Assembly: GCA_964036275.1 (NCBI GenBank)
Contig: OZ038440.1
Location: 7,787,690-7,851,689, forward strand
Length of the DNA stretch: 64,000 nt
From: Litoditis marina
Lineage: Eukaryota; Nematoda; Chromadorea; Rhabditida; Rhabditidae
Reading direction: 5' to 3'
Part shown: one piece after another, positions 28,201 through 40,800 of the stretch
Layout of the letters: each line of letters begins with the position of its first letter
How positions within the stretch are numbered: position 1 is the first letter of the stretch
The notes under the pieces: model-generated
The model's database searches: none
What the model saw: the letters and a program-made list of their open reading frames with translations, nothing else
What the model was told of the DNA's origin: nothing
Made by a program: the position numbers and the translations under genes

Positions 28201-31200
28201 CTTATGGCAAATGAAAAACCATCATCGAAAATATATACTTTTATATTCCTATCTTGCTTCGTTTTCTCAGAAAAGCGGCTTGCGTAATGACACCGATAGG
28301 GGAGTTGCGTACGGGGTATGCTCAAAATAGCCTATAGAAGTGCACAAATAATTTTAAAACACTCTATCACATACGAATACACAACTAGAGAAGACAAAAT
28401 GAAAATGAATCTGCATGTAAATGAACCAAGTCAAGTTGCGTCACAGTGAAAGTGTTCATGTCCTATTCTTTATTGCTTGATGTTATGCAAATTTTCAATC
28501 AGAAAGTTTTTCATGGTCTATGAGAAGACTTTAAAAAACTTTTTCCAGCTTTTTAAATTTTTCGTGAAAGTCTAATTATAGCGGAACGGTTTCTTTAACT
28601 TCGAACAAACGAAATTTCTCAAAACATGAACTTCTTCCTATTTTCGATCCACCCTGAACGGGTAGTATAGTCTTGTCCATTCCTACTGAGACTCCTACAG
28701 TAGGAATTCGAAACTTCCGAGCCGTTTTGCTCACTTACTTTTGATCGGCGAAGTTGAGGATTTTCGTACCTCATTCTCCTTCTCAGGTAGAGTGAATATA
28801 CGAGAGCATTTTCCATGAACTACATTTTCAGCTTCACGACAGCCTTCGAAAAGTTTGGAAGGTTACTGTAAGAGTCTCAGTAGGAATGGTGTGAACTATA
28901 TTTATGGTGAATTCATCATGTGCGTTCACGTTGGTTTATTCTATTGAATAATAATACTCAGAATAAAAACCGAAAAATGTCTAGTTTTGATGAGCCGAGA
29001 AATTTGGTAATGTGTAGTACGAGTTACTAGCTGAATTTGGTACAAACTGTTTCCGCAGTGAAAGTTTTTGTAAATGTGTCATTGATTAGTTCTTCAATTG
29101 GAATTAGTTCTACTGAATTGTAATCAGTACTACTGAATTGGAATCAGTACTACTAAAGTTGAACTAGTACTACTAAACTACTGTAAATTATATCTCATTA
29201 TGTCAATAACTCTTTTCTTCAACTGAATTTCATACAATTTACTTCCAGGTCAACGAGGGTGGTGACATGGGCCTCGAACCACATAATTCGCAAATACACT
29301 CCAAACAGGTACCGTTTATATCAAACAAGTTCATAAGTCTATGAACTAACAAATAATGCCACCTATTTACTTAGTGTTTGTAAACATTTCAATAACGTTT
29401 CGTTCATTCACGTCGTGTAGGCCACGTGAGCCAAATCTAAGAGACTAAGGGCGAGAAAAAGAGTGATAGTAATTTTCAATACTTTGTAATAGGCTTAGTC
29501 ACAGTTTTGCACATTTTCAACCATTTTAGCTACAATATCGTACTTTTTCCATCAGTTTCTATGTGAGAGAGGTGAAAGAAAGCCGCTGTTGAACAGGTCT
29601 GATTAGTGCTTTTTCGATTTTTAATGTTCTCTTTTCCAAGTTCATCTTTATAGCAGTCTTCTTCACACTCCCCTCCCCTGCATGATACTTCACAGGTACG
29701 TAAAAGACGAGCTTCTGTTCAATCTTTTGTTCAGTTTTTCTTCTCATCTTCCTCTATTATGAAATATAGTTTTCATGCTCAAAGTTTTCGTTCTAGGCAA
29801 TTTTAAAGATGTAACATTTGCTGATTTCTTGATGTGTAGAAATTTGTGGTGTTCCATAACTTTTTGATGACATTTTGACAGCCAAAAGAAAGATTTTGAA
29901 AGTTGAATCAGGAACTTGGCTGATTTGTTTAGATCGTTTCGGTTAAGGACCAATCTGTGATGTACACAACCGGCTCGGTAGCCAGACAGGAAGCACTGAT
30001 CCATCGGTTGGAGAGGGAACTCACCGATGCACAGCAATGTGTAGGTTACAATAAATATTATTGTAATAACCATGTTTGGAAATTAAAAAAATCTAGCGCC
30101 CTGGAGAGTTTAGCAAAATGAATAGTAAAGAAAAAATAGGTACGATATACGTCCTAATTCTTCATTTCGTGAGGATCTAGTTTTCAAACATCTAACCTCT
30201 GAATATTTTACAAGAATAAGTTATGTGTTTTACGAAACAAGTTCGACTAGCTGAATTAGAAACCTTTAATTGTTGAAATATAGTTGATACATTTGAAATT
30301 TGTTTTACATACTTCAGAACCATCGCTTGAACGCAGAACTGGGATCGAGGGACGGGACAGTGAACAAAAAGGAGTTCGCCGAATTGAAGGTACGCATTGT
30401 TCATTATAATCAATGACAGCTGTTATGAATACTTCATTTTTCGTTGCATCGTTCAAGTTTACACATCAATGGAATGATCAAAGTACATAATTCGATGCTC
30501 CCTTCGGTTAGTACTCCACAATGTTCGTAATGACGGCCTGCAATAAGTTTCGGTTGAGAAGAGCAAAGTGTTCAAAGCAAATATTACCTTTCTTGAATAA
30601 TATGCATGTTTATTTCAGTTCTCTCTCTCTCTTTGATGTTTCATATCATTTTCTCTTTTTCTCTTTGCCATTCCCGCGCTATTACCTATTCTCTCCCTTC
30701 GTTGTTTCTTTGTTACTGCAAACGTACATCATATAACAAACCTGCTCCAAAACTCGATATATCTTGCTCCAGGCGTGCACGAAGTTCTCCGTCACCTCCT
30801 CTTGTCCCACCACTTTCGATAGCATTGTGATCAGGGCTGAATACAACCATATTGACGCGTAACTTGCTCTCTAGGCGCATAACTCTATCTTTAGGCGGAT
30901 ATGTAAACACAGAATTATGCAACTGGCAACGGCAAAAAGGGCGCCAAAACTTTTGAGAAACAGATATGAAACCTGCGCACCAGCAACTTACTTCTACCGA
31001 ATGTGTGATTTTTATATAATTTTCAAGTAGTGTGGGTGAATCTCTTCTACCTTGGGACCTTGCTTTGATACACAACACTGAAGAAATGTGTTCAAACGTT
31101 TCGAAGAAGTATAAATACGGAATCTGAAACAGCGAGTTGATCTACCTTCCATGAATGCTTTCCTGACCAGTGGTGGGGACACCTCCAATACCATACATGT

Positions 31201-34200
31201 TATGACGTAGTCCCGGATCAGGTCGGGCAGACCCCGGAAGCCGCGTTCCTCGTCGTACGAGTTTATTGTCTGGTCCAGGGCCTGGAATCAGCACCTCCCG
31301 AACCATTTTTAACCTTTTTCTAGACGTTTATCGGTTTTCAACATTTAGAACAGGTCGGCTAGTGGTAGATAATTATGGAATATTCAAAGTCTCAAATGTA
31401 AAAAAAAATGTGAAGAAATGTTGAATTCCCTGGAAAAGTTTTGAATCCTCTTCTAAAAGTTCAAATCCAGAAAAAAATCACGTAGTCCCATGTCATATTG
31501 TGAATCTATTCCGGTGCATCACATTTTCGCTCTGTATGTTGTTTTAACTTTGAAACTACAATTAGAAAACGTAATTGTACGCTCACCAGAACTGTCATTT
31601 CGGCGAACCTCTGAAACGTTTCACTGTGCTTCGTCAGTTGTGGAATGGGCATACAGATGTGGTGTTCTCGAAGTAGTTTGGGGTAGACCTGAATATGGCC
31701 CCATAGATGAAGAATATGAAACAATTCTTCATATTGAAATACATCACAGGTGTTTTTAACAGTTCCTTGTTAGTAAACTTTTGCTCTCTCCGTGTCTTAG
31801 AAGGTGGTGGATATTTCTATACTTTTGGCATTGATAATAATACAGTAATATGCGAGAAACTTCTTTTAACAGTGTTCAAATCTCTCTTATGCACTAAATA
31901 GCCATAGCTATAGTTCGTTTCACCCATCGATAGCAGCCAGTTACAGTGAATTTAGTGGGCGGAGTCAATTGTGTTGGAAAGTTTCCAACAGCGATCAGCC
32001 TAACCAAAATTGTGCACCAGCTGGGTATTGAACTCAGCTTGGATAGGTGGCGCGGCGCCCACAAGCAACCGGCCATCTGAACATGATTGCCGAAAATAAA
32101 AACAGTGATATCCAAAAAAAATCTTTTCTTGCTGTTTTTCAAACCTAATTCTATTGCACAAAAAGTCGTTTTAATTCCTCCCCAATTGTGTGGTAACCTT
32201 TCGAACACAAAATATTTGCAGAAAACCCAAAATAACCACTTTTTGAATTTTTATTTGTAATGAAAAGTCTGGCAAGCTGCCAGATCAGTCGCCTGCAATG
32301 TAGGGTGCGCTCGGCCAGCATGGCTGACTGCTATCGATGGGTGAAACGAACTATAACAGCGTTCGCTCGCTCTTTCTTTCCGGTGTATGTTGTCTTTTAA
32401 CTGCGTTGTAGTTTGATCCCCTCACATTTCAAAAACACAAAGTACGGTACATTGTGATCAAAATACAATAAAGAACAAAAACTAATCTGCGCAGCGCTGC
32501 GCACGATTTGTTCACACCCCCTATACCCAACTTACTGTCATAGCCTTCTCGCACAGCAGCTGTCCAGCCTCCGGCAGCCCGTATTCAACTACACTTGCCC
32601 AGTTTTGCCTGAAACCTCTCGGAGAACATAATTGAATGAGATAAAATGATCCTGATTAATATTTTTTAAATTGGTAGATCTCCATCTTCAGTTATATAAA
32701 GTTGGCAAACTTCGACTAAGAGATGCAGGCAATTGGTCCTTTCAAATCAGTTTTCCATAGCTGTCAAATAGGTTCAATTCGCTTTAAATGTTTTATTTCA
32801 TAACCAAACGGTACTAACCTGATTTGATCAATTTCGTTCTTCGTCATACATTGTTTGAGATAGGCCGAGCGTTGAATAGCTATTCCTTCACTGATGTACA
32901 CTTTTATTTCGGACAGAAACTGAAATTAAAACCATAACAAAAACTCTTTCTGTTTGTTCAACTGATTTTTCTGTATTTGCCTTTGTGCCGAACTCACACT
33001 TCTCCAAGAGTTGGTGGTGCTCTCATCCAGCTCATGTACTCCGTGCAACACCTTTTTCATGGACTCTATTATGGCTTCTTGAAATACCTGAAAAATAAAG
33101 TTTTCACACAAATAACTCCGACTGAAGATGGAACGATACAGAATGAAATGAATTTCACTCTGACAGTTCTACCTTATTAAAGTTTTAAGACCTATTGTTT
33201 GAGAGTAAATTTCAAATTGGTTGGCACCAGCAGGGATCATCAAAACTGTAACTATTCGATAGTAGATCAAATATTAGCCTCTACCTCCAGATGCGGTTCA
33301 CATGTATCATAGAAAAAGTGGTGTGCCCCGATTTCGTTGAGCAGTTTCCTCATTCCAACCGAATCATCCTTGTTTTCCATTACCATGGTTATCGCCGCCT
33401 GAATTTCAGCGCAGTGGTGCCTGTAATTCCAATTTTTTAAATATAAGTTTGTATTCTTTTTCTTTACTCTTTCCGAAAGTATAAAGGAAATGTACTCGAG
33501 GAACTTATTGTAACTAGAACGCCGTAGACTCCGCGGGGAACTTTGCGCCTTTCTATACATCTTTAGGGTAAGACAAATCATAGATTACGGGTCTTCTACA
33601 AACACATCATGCTAAGGCAAAATTATAGTTTTGCTATCCTCATAACGAGCTCTGTATGCACTGTCCAATGTATATTTTTTTAGAATAGAATGTTCGTGTC
33701 ATCAAAACCTGTATCATGTGTTGTATGATATTCGGCATTTCTCTCAGGCCAATGTGACTAATCACAACAATCTGAAATGGCAGAACTTTCTGTACTCATA
33801 AACATCGTGAATCACGTATACCTGAAGTAGAAGTTCTGATAGAGTTCCGTCTTCCATTCATCTTTTGAGTCGTCGATGTGCTTCCCGAACTGCCAAATCG
33901 GACGAATGTGCTTGTATTTGGATAGAATGTGAATCAGCGCATTTTGTACAACTATTCCCTGCAAGTAGTAAAGAAGTGGTCATAGTTCCTGTACTGTGAA
34001 CCACAAAATACTCTGACTGTGACTGTTTCAAGCCAACTTCTACTGCGAACAAGTTGTAGATGTTGCAAGAATCCGTGTATTATGAGCAAACAAGGAACTT
34101 TTTTCTTCCCATTCAGAAGCGAACGATTCTTACTATAATCAATTTTTTTGAGCAGGCACAACAACATCGAACTAATTCACATGGTCCCGAGAGAAAGTTT

Positions 34201-37200
34201 TGAAAACTCGGATTTTCTTTCAAGCATATTGCAACATCTTCCCCCCCCCCTCAGTTTTTACCTGTTTATTAGTTTTCTGTAGTTGTATCCAGTGGGCCCT
34301 AGCCAGATCTCCCTCCTGTAGATCCAATACGAAGTCTTCCTCTTCCTCTATCACATCTTCTTGCTGATGAGAAAAAGAATTTGGAAATGAATTCATTTAT
34401 TTATTCAGTGAAACAAATATCAATGTTTTGCTAGAAAATGGCCACTTGAAAGCGGTGCAAAATTTTTTAATCCACGATATTGAAAAATTGGGGTTAGATT
34501 TAAGTTTTGATAAAGTAAGATCTCTAAGAGGCCAGGGTATACAAAACTGATTGTTTTTGTTAAACTAACCGGCATATCATAAATGTCATAATGTTCGTCG
34601 TCTCCAATTTCGTCGCCGGTGTGCTCATCGGAGGAACCACACGAAGACTCTGTTATAAAACTTTATATGTTTAACTAAAAACTTTAACTTTTATGTAATG
34701 AGTTAATTTTATTTATTGAAACCCTAAGACATATTATTCCATTGACTTTAACCATTATAGTTTATCTTTCTTATAGTTAGGTTCAAATCTGTGTTGTAGT
34801 TTGAAATTCACGCCCATCAGATGTCATGTTCCCACCCAAATGCAGTAAGCCAGTAGGATCAAACTACAAAAAGAACAGGTTCGCACAAAGTGCACAGTTT
34901 TCGCCTTATTGTTGCCTACATCGAACCTTACAAGCTGGGCTTGTGAAAATTCGAAAAAAAAATCTAAGAAAGTGAGGCAACATATGAACTTGAACATATT
35001 TAAGTTTTCTTATGAGATAAATTTTTCACAACATCCGTTCTCCTTTCTGTTTACCTTTCTTTTCTTTCTTGGTTTTCTTTTTGTGTATAATCGTTTCCGT
35101 AGTTTCATCCGAGAAGTTCATTGCTGTTTCCAACACACTGTCGATTGTTTCACTCACAAGCTGAAAAATATATAATTTTCAACGGAATTGTAAAGACGGT
35201 GAAAACTGAAACAAAGTGTTATTTGGTTTCTGGCAGGCAAAAACAGCAAAGCCACTTTCAGGCGATTCCATCAGCTTTGACATATTTACTAACACTACAT
35301 TCAAGCCACTATTTTATTCAGTTGCGAGACATTTGCTCTAGCTTTTCCACTTTGCTCACGAGGTAGCTTGTGAGATTATCTCACGAGGTATCCGGTAGTC
35401 GGTCCGGTCTAGCTCGTCTAGTTCTTTACGACTGTACCTGTTTTACTTGATAGTCATGGAACATAGATAGACGGAAGTTGGAAATGGGGCCTATCTAACG
35501 AGCAGTTGGAGTACTCCTTGAAATATTTATATGAAACATAAGAGAAAAATTACCTTCGCATTCATCTGAAAAGCAGAGCGACAGTATACGTGACTTGGAG
35601 GTATAAGCAGTACGTCTCAACCAATTTTCTGAGGAAATGCGAATGGCTAATGAGATACCGGATGTTTTCATATACGTGTTTACGTATCACATAATGTTAT
35701 AAACTTAGCAGAAAGACGTGAAAAACAGGAGATAAAACTGGGGAGCATTACTATCTTCGTCATAGAGTGATTGCTCTACGGAGTGAAAACTTTCAGTTAT
35801 TATTCATGAAAATTCTAGGCTGACTACAATTTTTTCCTGAAGCGATCCATATAACCTTTTTTCTAGGCTCTATGTAACCAGTGTCAGATAATCATCCGAT
35901 TATTCGTGTAATCATCTAATCTAATACCCCCTTATCTCCTCTATTTAGCCCCGTGTGTAGATGTTCATGCTGCTCCGTGAAACAACGTGGAAAGAGAGAA
36001 ACGCAGGTTCTGATCTAGTACAAACCTCGCATGCGCGGTCGCTGGGTAATTTCTGCACACAGCATCTGTCGTGGGAATACAGTAGTTGTTCTATGTAATC
36101 AGTGTCAAATATCAATATACAGCGTGTAACCATCTAATCCCCCTGTATCCTCGCACTATTTGGTCCCGTTTGTTGATCTTCTTGTCGTGTTGGTCCCCCC
36201 AACCCGCCTTGTTTACTCGCCCCCATCGATTCGAACACCGACCCCTTCACTCCGCCAGCCACCTTCACTCAACTTCGAACCCGACTTGTCCCTCGTTTTC
36301 ACTCTTCTACGGTGCATAATACATGTTTTTCACGACATACCGTACTCCTATTCCATTTTATCGTACGTTTTCACAAAGTGATACCGTACCTTTAACCCTA
36401 TTCTCCACATTATCCCACAGTTTTTTCATGTTGAACCATACTGCTCTTCAAAGTTACACCGTGTTTTCTTCTGTTGTATTTGTAGTTGAATTCTCAGCGT
36501 CCCAGCGTAACATAATTTTTTATATCGACTATGTACTGCGAACGAACTACAATACAGATTTGGTACCCCTGAAAGTCTTGATATCGAACAAAAACTAGTT
36601 TTTTTGCTGTTTATTCTGAATATCAGTTTGTTATTGGACAGAATTCAATAGATTATGATCAACATCATACTAAACCAGGTAATCATATACTGTTTACACG
36701 TACTAGTGTGTGATGTCTAAACTATCCTAATTATTCTGAATATCAGTTTGTTATTGGACAGAATTCAATAGATTATGATCAACATCATACTAAACCAGGT
36801 AATCATATACTGTTTACACGTACTAGTGTGTGATGTCTAAACTATCCTAATTGCGGCCACTGTTATTTCCAGCTGCTTTCCTCGCTTTTTAGGTTTATCC
36901 TAGCAACCAAACTACATCGATTATTCACACCACTTTGGAACATTTTAGAATTAGATAACAAATAAGTGAAATAAACAACCGTAAAATTAGTCCAGATACA
37001 ACTTGACTGTATTGTTTGTCGATTGCGCAGTCACGTGAAACATTTTGAACACAGTAGAACGCAGAAACGTGCAGTGACAAAGTGTACGATGCCTCATCAG
37101 AAACCTACATTTACGTGACCATTCATCTTACTTCTAGTACAACACTGTATTACATCAATATGAACATCGTGAACTTGATTGATTGATTTCATTTTTTTCT

Positions 37201-40200
37201 CAAAACCTCGAATTTCCAAATTGTTTATACTTGCCATCACACAAATCTAAACTCAGAGCGCTTGCCGAATGGATCTCACGAAACCTGGGCCAGTTCTGAA
37301 TCCGCTTTGAACTATTACTCTTTTAGTATTTCTTAAGTTTGCACTCTCACAAATAGAGCTTACATGACCTACATCCGTTTTTAGAAGGATTCGTGCAACT
37401 GTAGATGGATATCTCTATCGTTATCAGAAATTGCCACGGTGCTTTGATATTACATTCCACTGCTAATAAAACTATCACATCCAGAAAAAAAATAGCGATA
37501 ATTCACTAGGTTTTATATAACTTTTAAAGAAACCTATGCAGTTCTTTGTTGATGGACCTCTCACCTCTGTTCACTCGATGTTGTGTTTTTGTGTGTGCAA
37601 CATTCTAGATGAGCAACTTATTCTATATCAATATAAAAACCTTCTTTCCACATACCAGATTTTGCATTTTCCAAATTCATAGGCTGAAAATTAAACTGTA
37701 CTGTTATTTTCTGAATTAAACAATAAGTTCTCTACTAAAACTGGAACTGTTTTCCTTTTCTCTTTCTTAGTCATTCAAAACCTGGATTAGCAGCCCACGA
37801 CCTCCACGGAAGTACTATTGATTCAGCCGGTTCACGGAATAAGTTTTTGTGGTTGAACGAGAATTTTCATCCTCAATCTTGTAATAATTGAAGTACTCGG
37901 AATACTACAAACTACAAATTTTAACATGTTTCAGCATGAAACACTACACACCGTTGTGTGTTTATTGTTATTCCAATCAGTTCCCCAACTGTCTTTTCTC
38001 TGTTTTAAGATTCGGCCAGAATTCAGCAGATTCTAGTGGTGGTTGACTCTTCTTTTAAATATGTTTTTTTTCCAAAACAACTTTGAATGACCTATTAGTG
38101 ATCCCAAAAATCAATCGATCAACACTAATTCAGGTTATTTATAGTTTATTTCAATAAATGTATTGTTTTATTGATCGGAGGGAAATACACTCGACTAACA
38201 ATTGGTTTTTGTTCTTCTGTATGTACATGACTACCTTCCGACCTCAATTCTATCGGCGCCAAACTATCGATTTTTCGAGATCTAGTCCGAGATTTCCATA
38301 TTGAAATAATACGGGAGTTCAGCAGTATTACTCTGAATATAGAACAATGTTTTTGGATATTAGTGTTATATTCAATTGAAACAAAGTCATTTATTATCGT
38401 GAAGCCGTTAAGATGGTATTAGTTTTTTCGTGATTATAATGTTTAAATTAAAATAAAAAATTTGATCTTTCCAAAATATAGATATTTGATATAAAGTTTC
38501 TGTAGAGGAATATTGTGATCAAGATGTCCATTTCCTTGCTGCCAACCACTATCTTACGTGTAAATTCTTACGTTGTGCCATTCTCTTCTTATCTCTTGAA
38601 TTGCTTTCTCTAGGTATTGATTCTCATTCACAATTATGTATTGCTCTGATTTTTTGTTTTCTGTTCTACGAATAACTAAAAGTTCAAGAACTTCCCATGA
38701 TCTGTGATTTAAATACTGGTTGCCGCAAAGTTGTAAAATATTAAGAGTATTTGACGTGAGCTTCAGTTTCAATAGCTTCAATTTCAGTTGAGTTATGAGC
38801 TTTTTTTGGTGCTTGCTTATTTTTCCACTAGCAATACAATGAAAGAAAGTGATATCAAAATCTAGTTTTTCTATTGTTGAGATCATTTGTTGTTGTGACA
38901 GTGTTTCTCTGTTTTATTATCAATTTATCTTGAAAAAAAAATTTTCTACCAGGGTTTCCTTCAACTTTCTCAAACTCCTTTTTATCGATCTATTCGTTTT
39001 CTTGTTTGAACTAGGGCTCCATCCCCACTTGCTCTCTACTCGAACCATCATCGCTGTTCTGTTATAATCTTAACATTTCTGAAATGGCCTCCTACAGTCT
39101 ACTAGAAATATAATAAATAGTCACGTAAAATTACTATTCTGATGAGGAATCGTGTACTTTTTCATTGCACGTTTCTGAGTTCTGCTGTGTTTAACATGTT
39201 CCACGTGACTGTGCATTTGACTAATAGTACATAATGTTTGAATTCCTAAGCCGTTTTTAAACGTTTAAACTATTTCGACGTTTATAGTTGTCAAAACATG
39301 AGAATCTACAAATGCGGTTCCCTAACCTTTTTGATTGTGATAGAAATTAGCATGGTTTGAAAGTTCTAATATTGTAAATAATCAATGCAAGTTATAAAGA
39401 AAAACTATCACACCACCAGTCGACAATACAGCAATCTTCGAGAACATTTGGTTTTTTAATACATTCCTTTCATTTCAAGTTCTTCAAGACCAAGTCAGAA
39501 ATGAATGACGTAGAGAAACATAACTGAGTCATGTTTCTATCAATCCTGTTAACAACTGCGTCGACAAACCAGTATTGTCTAAAAGATGTCCGTCTCGCCA
39601 TGTAGAGCGAACCATCAAAATCAAAATAACATCAAACCCCCGACCAACTTTAATATTCTCTTATTAGAAGTCTCTCCTGCTCTTAGAGTTTTGCTTTTTC
39701 GTATTCTCTTATAAACTTTATTTATTTATTTATTATTTTTATTTTACACAAAATGTAAAATAACTTTTGAAATTCGTGAACTAACAACTGATGAAATCGT
39801 GAAAGTTCGATCATTAATAGTTTTTACTATTCTTTTTTTTCAATCCCTGTACTTTTGGATGCTCTCACGATTACATAATTGCATTTTTGTTCTTCTCATG
39901 TCTCTCATGCAATTTTCTTTTTCTCAATTAACCTAACAGAAATGCATATTATTTAGAGACGCGCAGATGTTCTAAGATTATTTACCTATTTTACAAAGTA
40001 TGTCTATCGAAGTGGAGTCATTGAAGGTAAATTGGTACTTATAATCGCACTTTTTGTTTGTTAATTTACTAGTAGTAAACAGATTGGTCACGTGAAACGT
40101 GAACAAAACTTCTGAAAAAAAAGAAAACTTTTATATATGCAGGTTTTACAAATACAACAAAATAAATGTTTTGTAATTTTAAAAAACATGTTTTCAGAGA

Positions 40201-40729
40201 GAGCTGCGAGAGCGACAGGGCGAGTGTGAACAACTACGCAAGAAAGTTCAGAGATCAGAGAAAGACAGGTGGGTTGATTGGATTTTTCTACCAGTTTCGT
40301 GTAATAATTGTTCACATGTCATATTTTCCGTGGTTCTTGCATGTCGTTCTGTCTATTAACTTGAGTTTGACTTTTTAATGTGGACTATGTTGTGTTGTTT
40401 AAGTATTCTTCTGTAGAAATTTCTATAAGTAGACAGTCCAAAAATACAGTTGTGGTGAAATTTTATGGTCGATGTATGTCTGATTTGAGTTTAAACATTC
40501 TGCCGTGTTTAACAACTCAACTGTAAAGTAGCCATCGCTCCCTAAATGTATTTTTCAGAGGTTTTTCAATATTTAGTATAGTTTATATTTTGTATGCCCC
40601 TCATACAGTTATACTAACTTTATGGAATAACCCATGACCGAGTTTCGGTGGCTTTGATCCGAAAAACAAACACGAACCCCATTAGTAGAAGATCATTACT
40701 CAACCGATTGGTTGCGCAACTAGATAGTT

Positions 40730-40800
<71 letters not shown>

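Larger units (their letters stand above)
25345..29248 (+). other. Intron 12 of the coiled-coil gene
   Basis: A 3.9-kb intron with no exon recognised on either strand. It holds three copies of a roughly 50-bp AT-rich repeat with ttacgtgttt (26190-26300), a run of 14 C (26321-26334), a CT-rich tract (27596-27810), the family C element at 28677, and about four copies of a 20-bp repeat with agtactactgaattgg (29093-29170). Confidence 0.65.
30390..40197 (+). other. Intron 15 of the coiled-coil gene, host of a nested gene
   Basis: A 9.8-kb intron between in-phase exons ending at 30389 and starting at 40198. It contains the whole globin gene on the opposite strand. The remaining part, 35566-40197, shows no exon; it holds a direct repeat (about 35869-35965 and 36091-36185), the 120-bp duplication at 36611, and two family A elements. 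Confidence 0.8.

Noticed and set aside
38554..38886. 110-residue minus-strand open frame
   Set aside because: AT-driven Leu/Lys/Ile composition and no splice sites. It remains the least implausible of the rejected frames.
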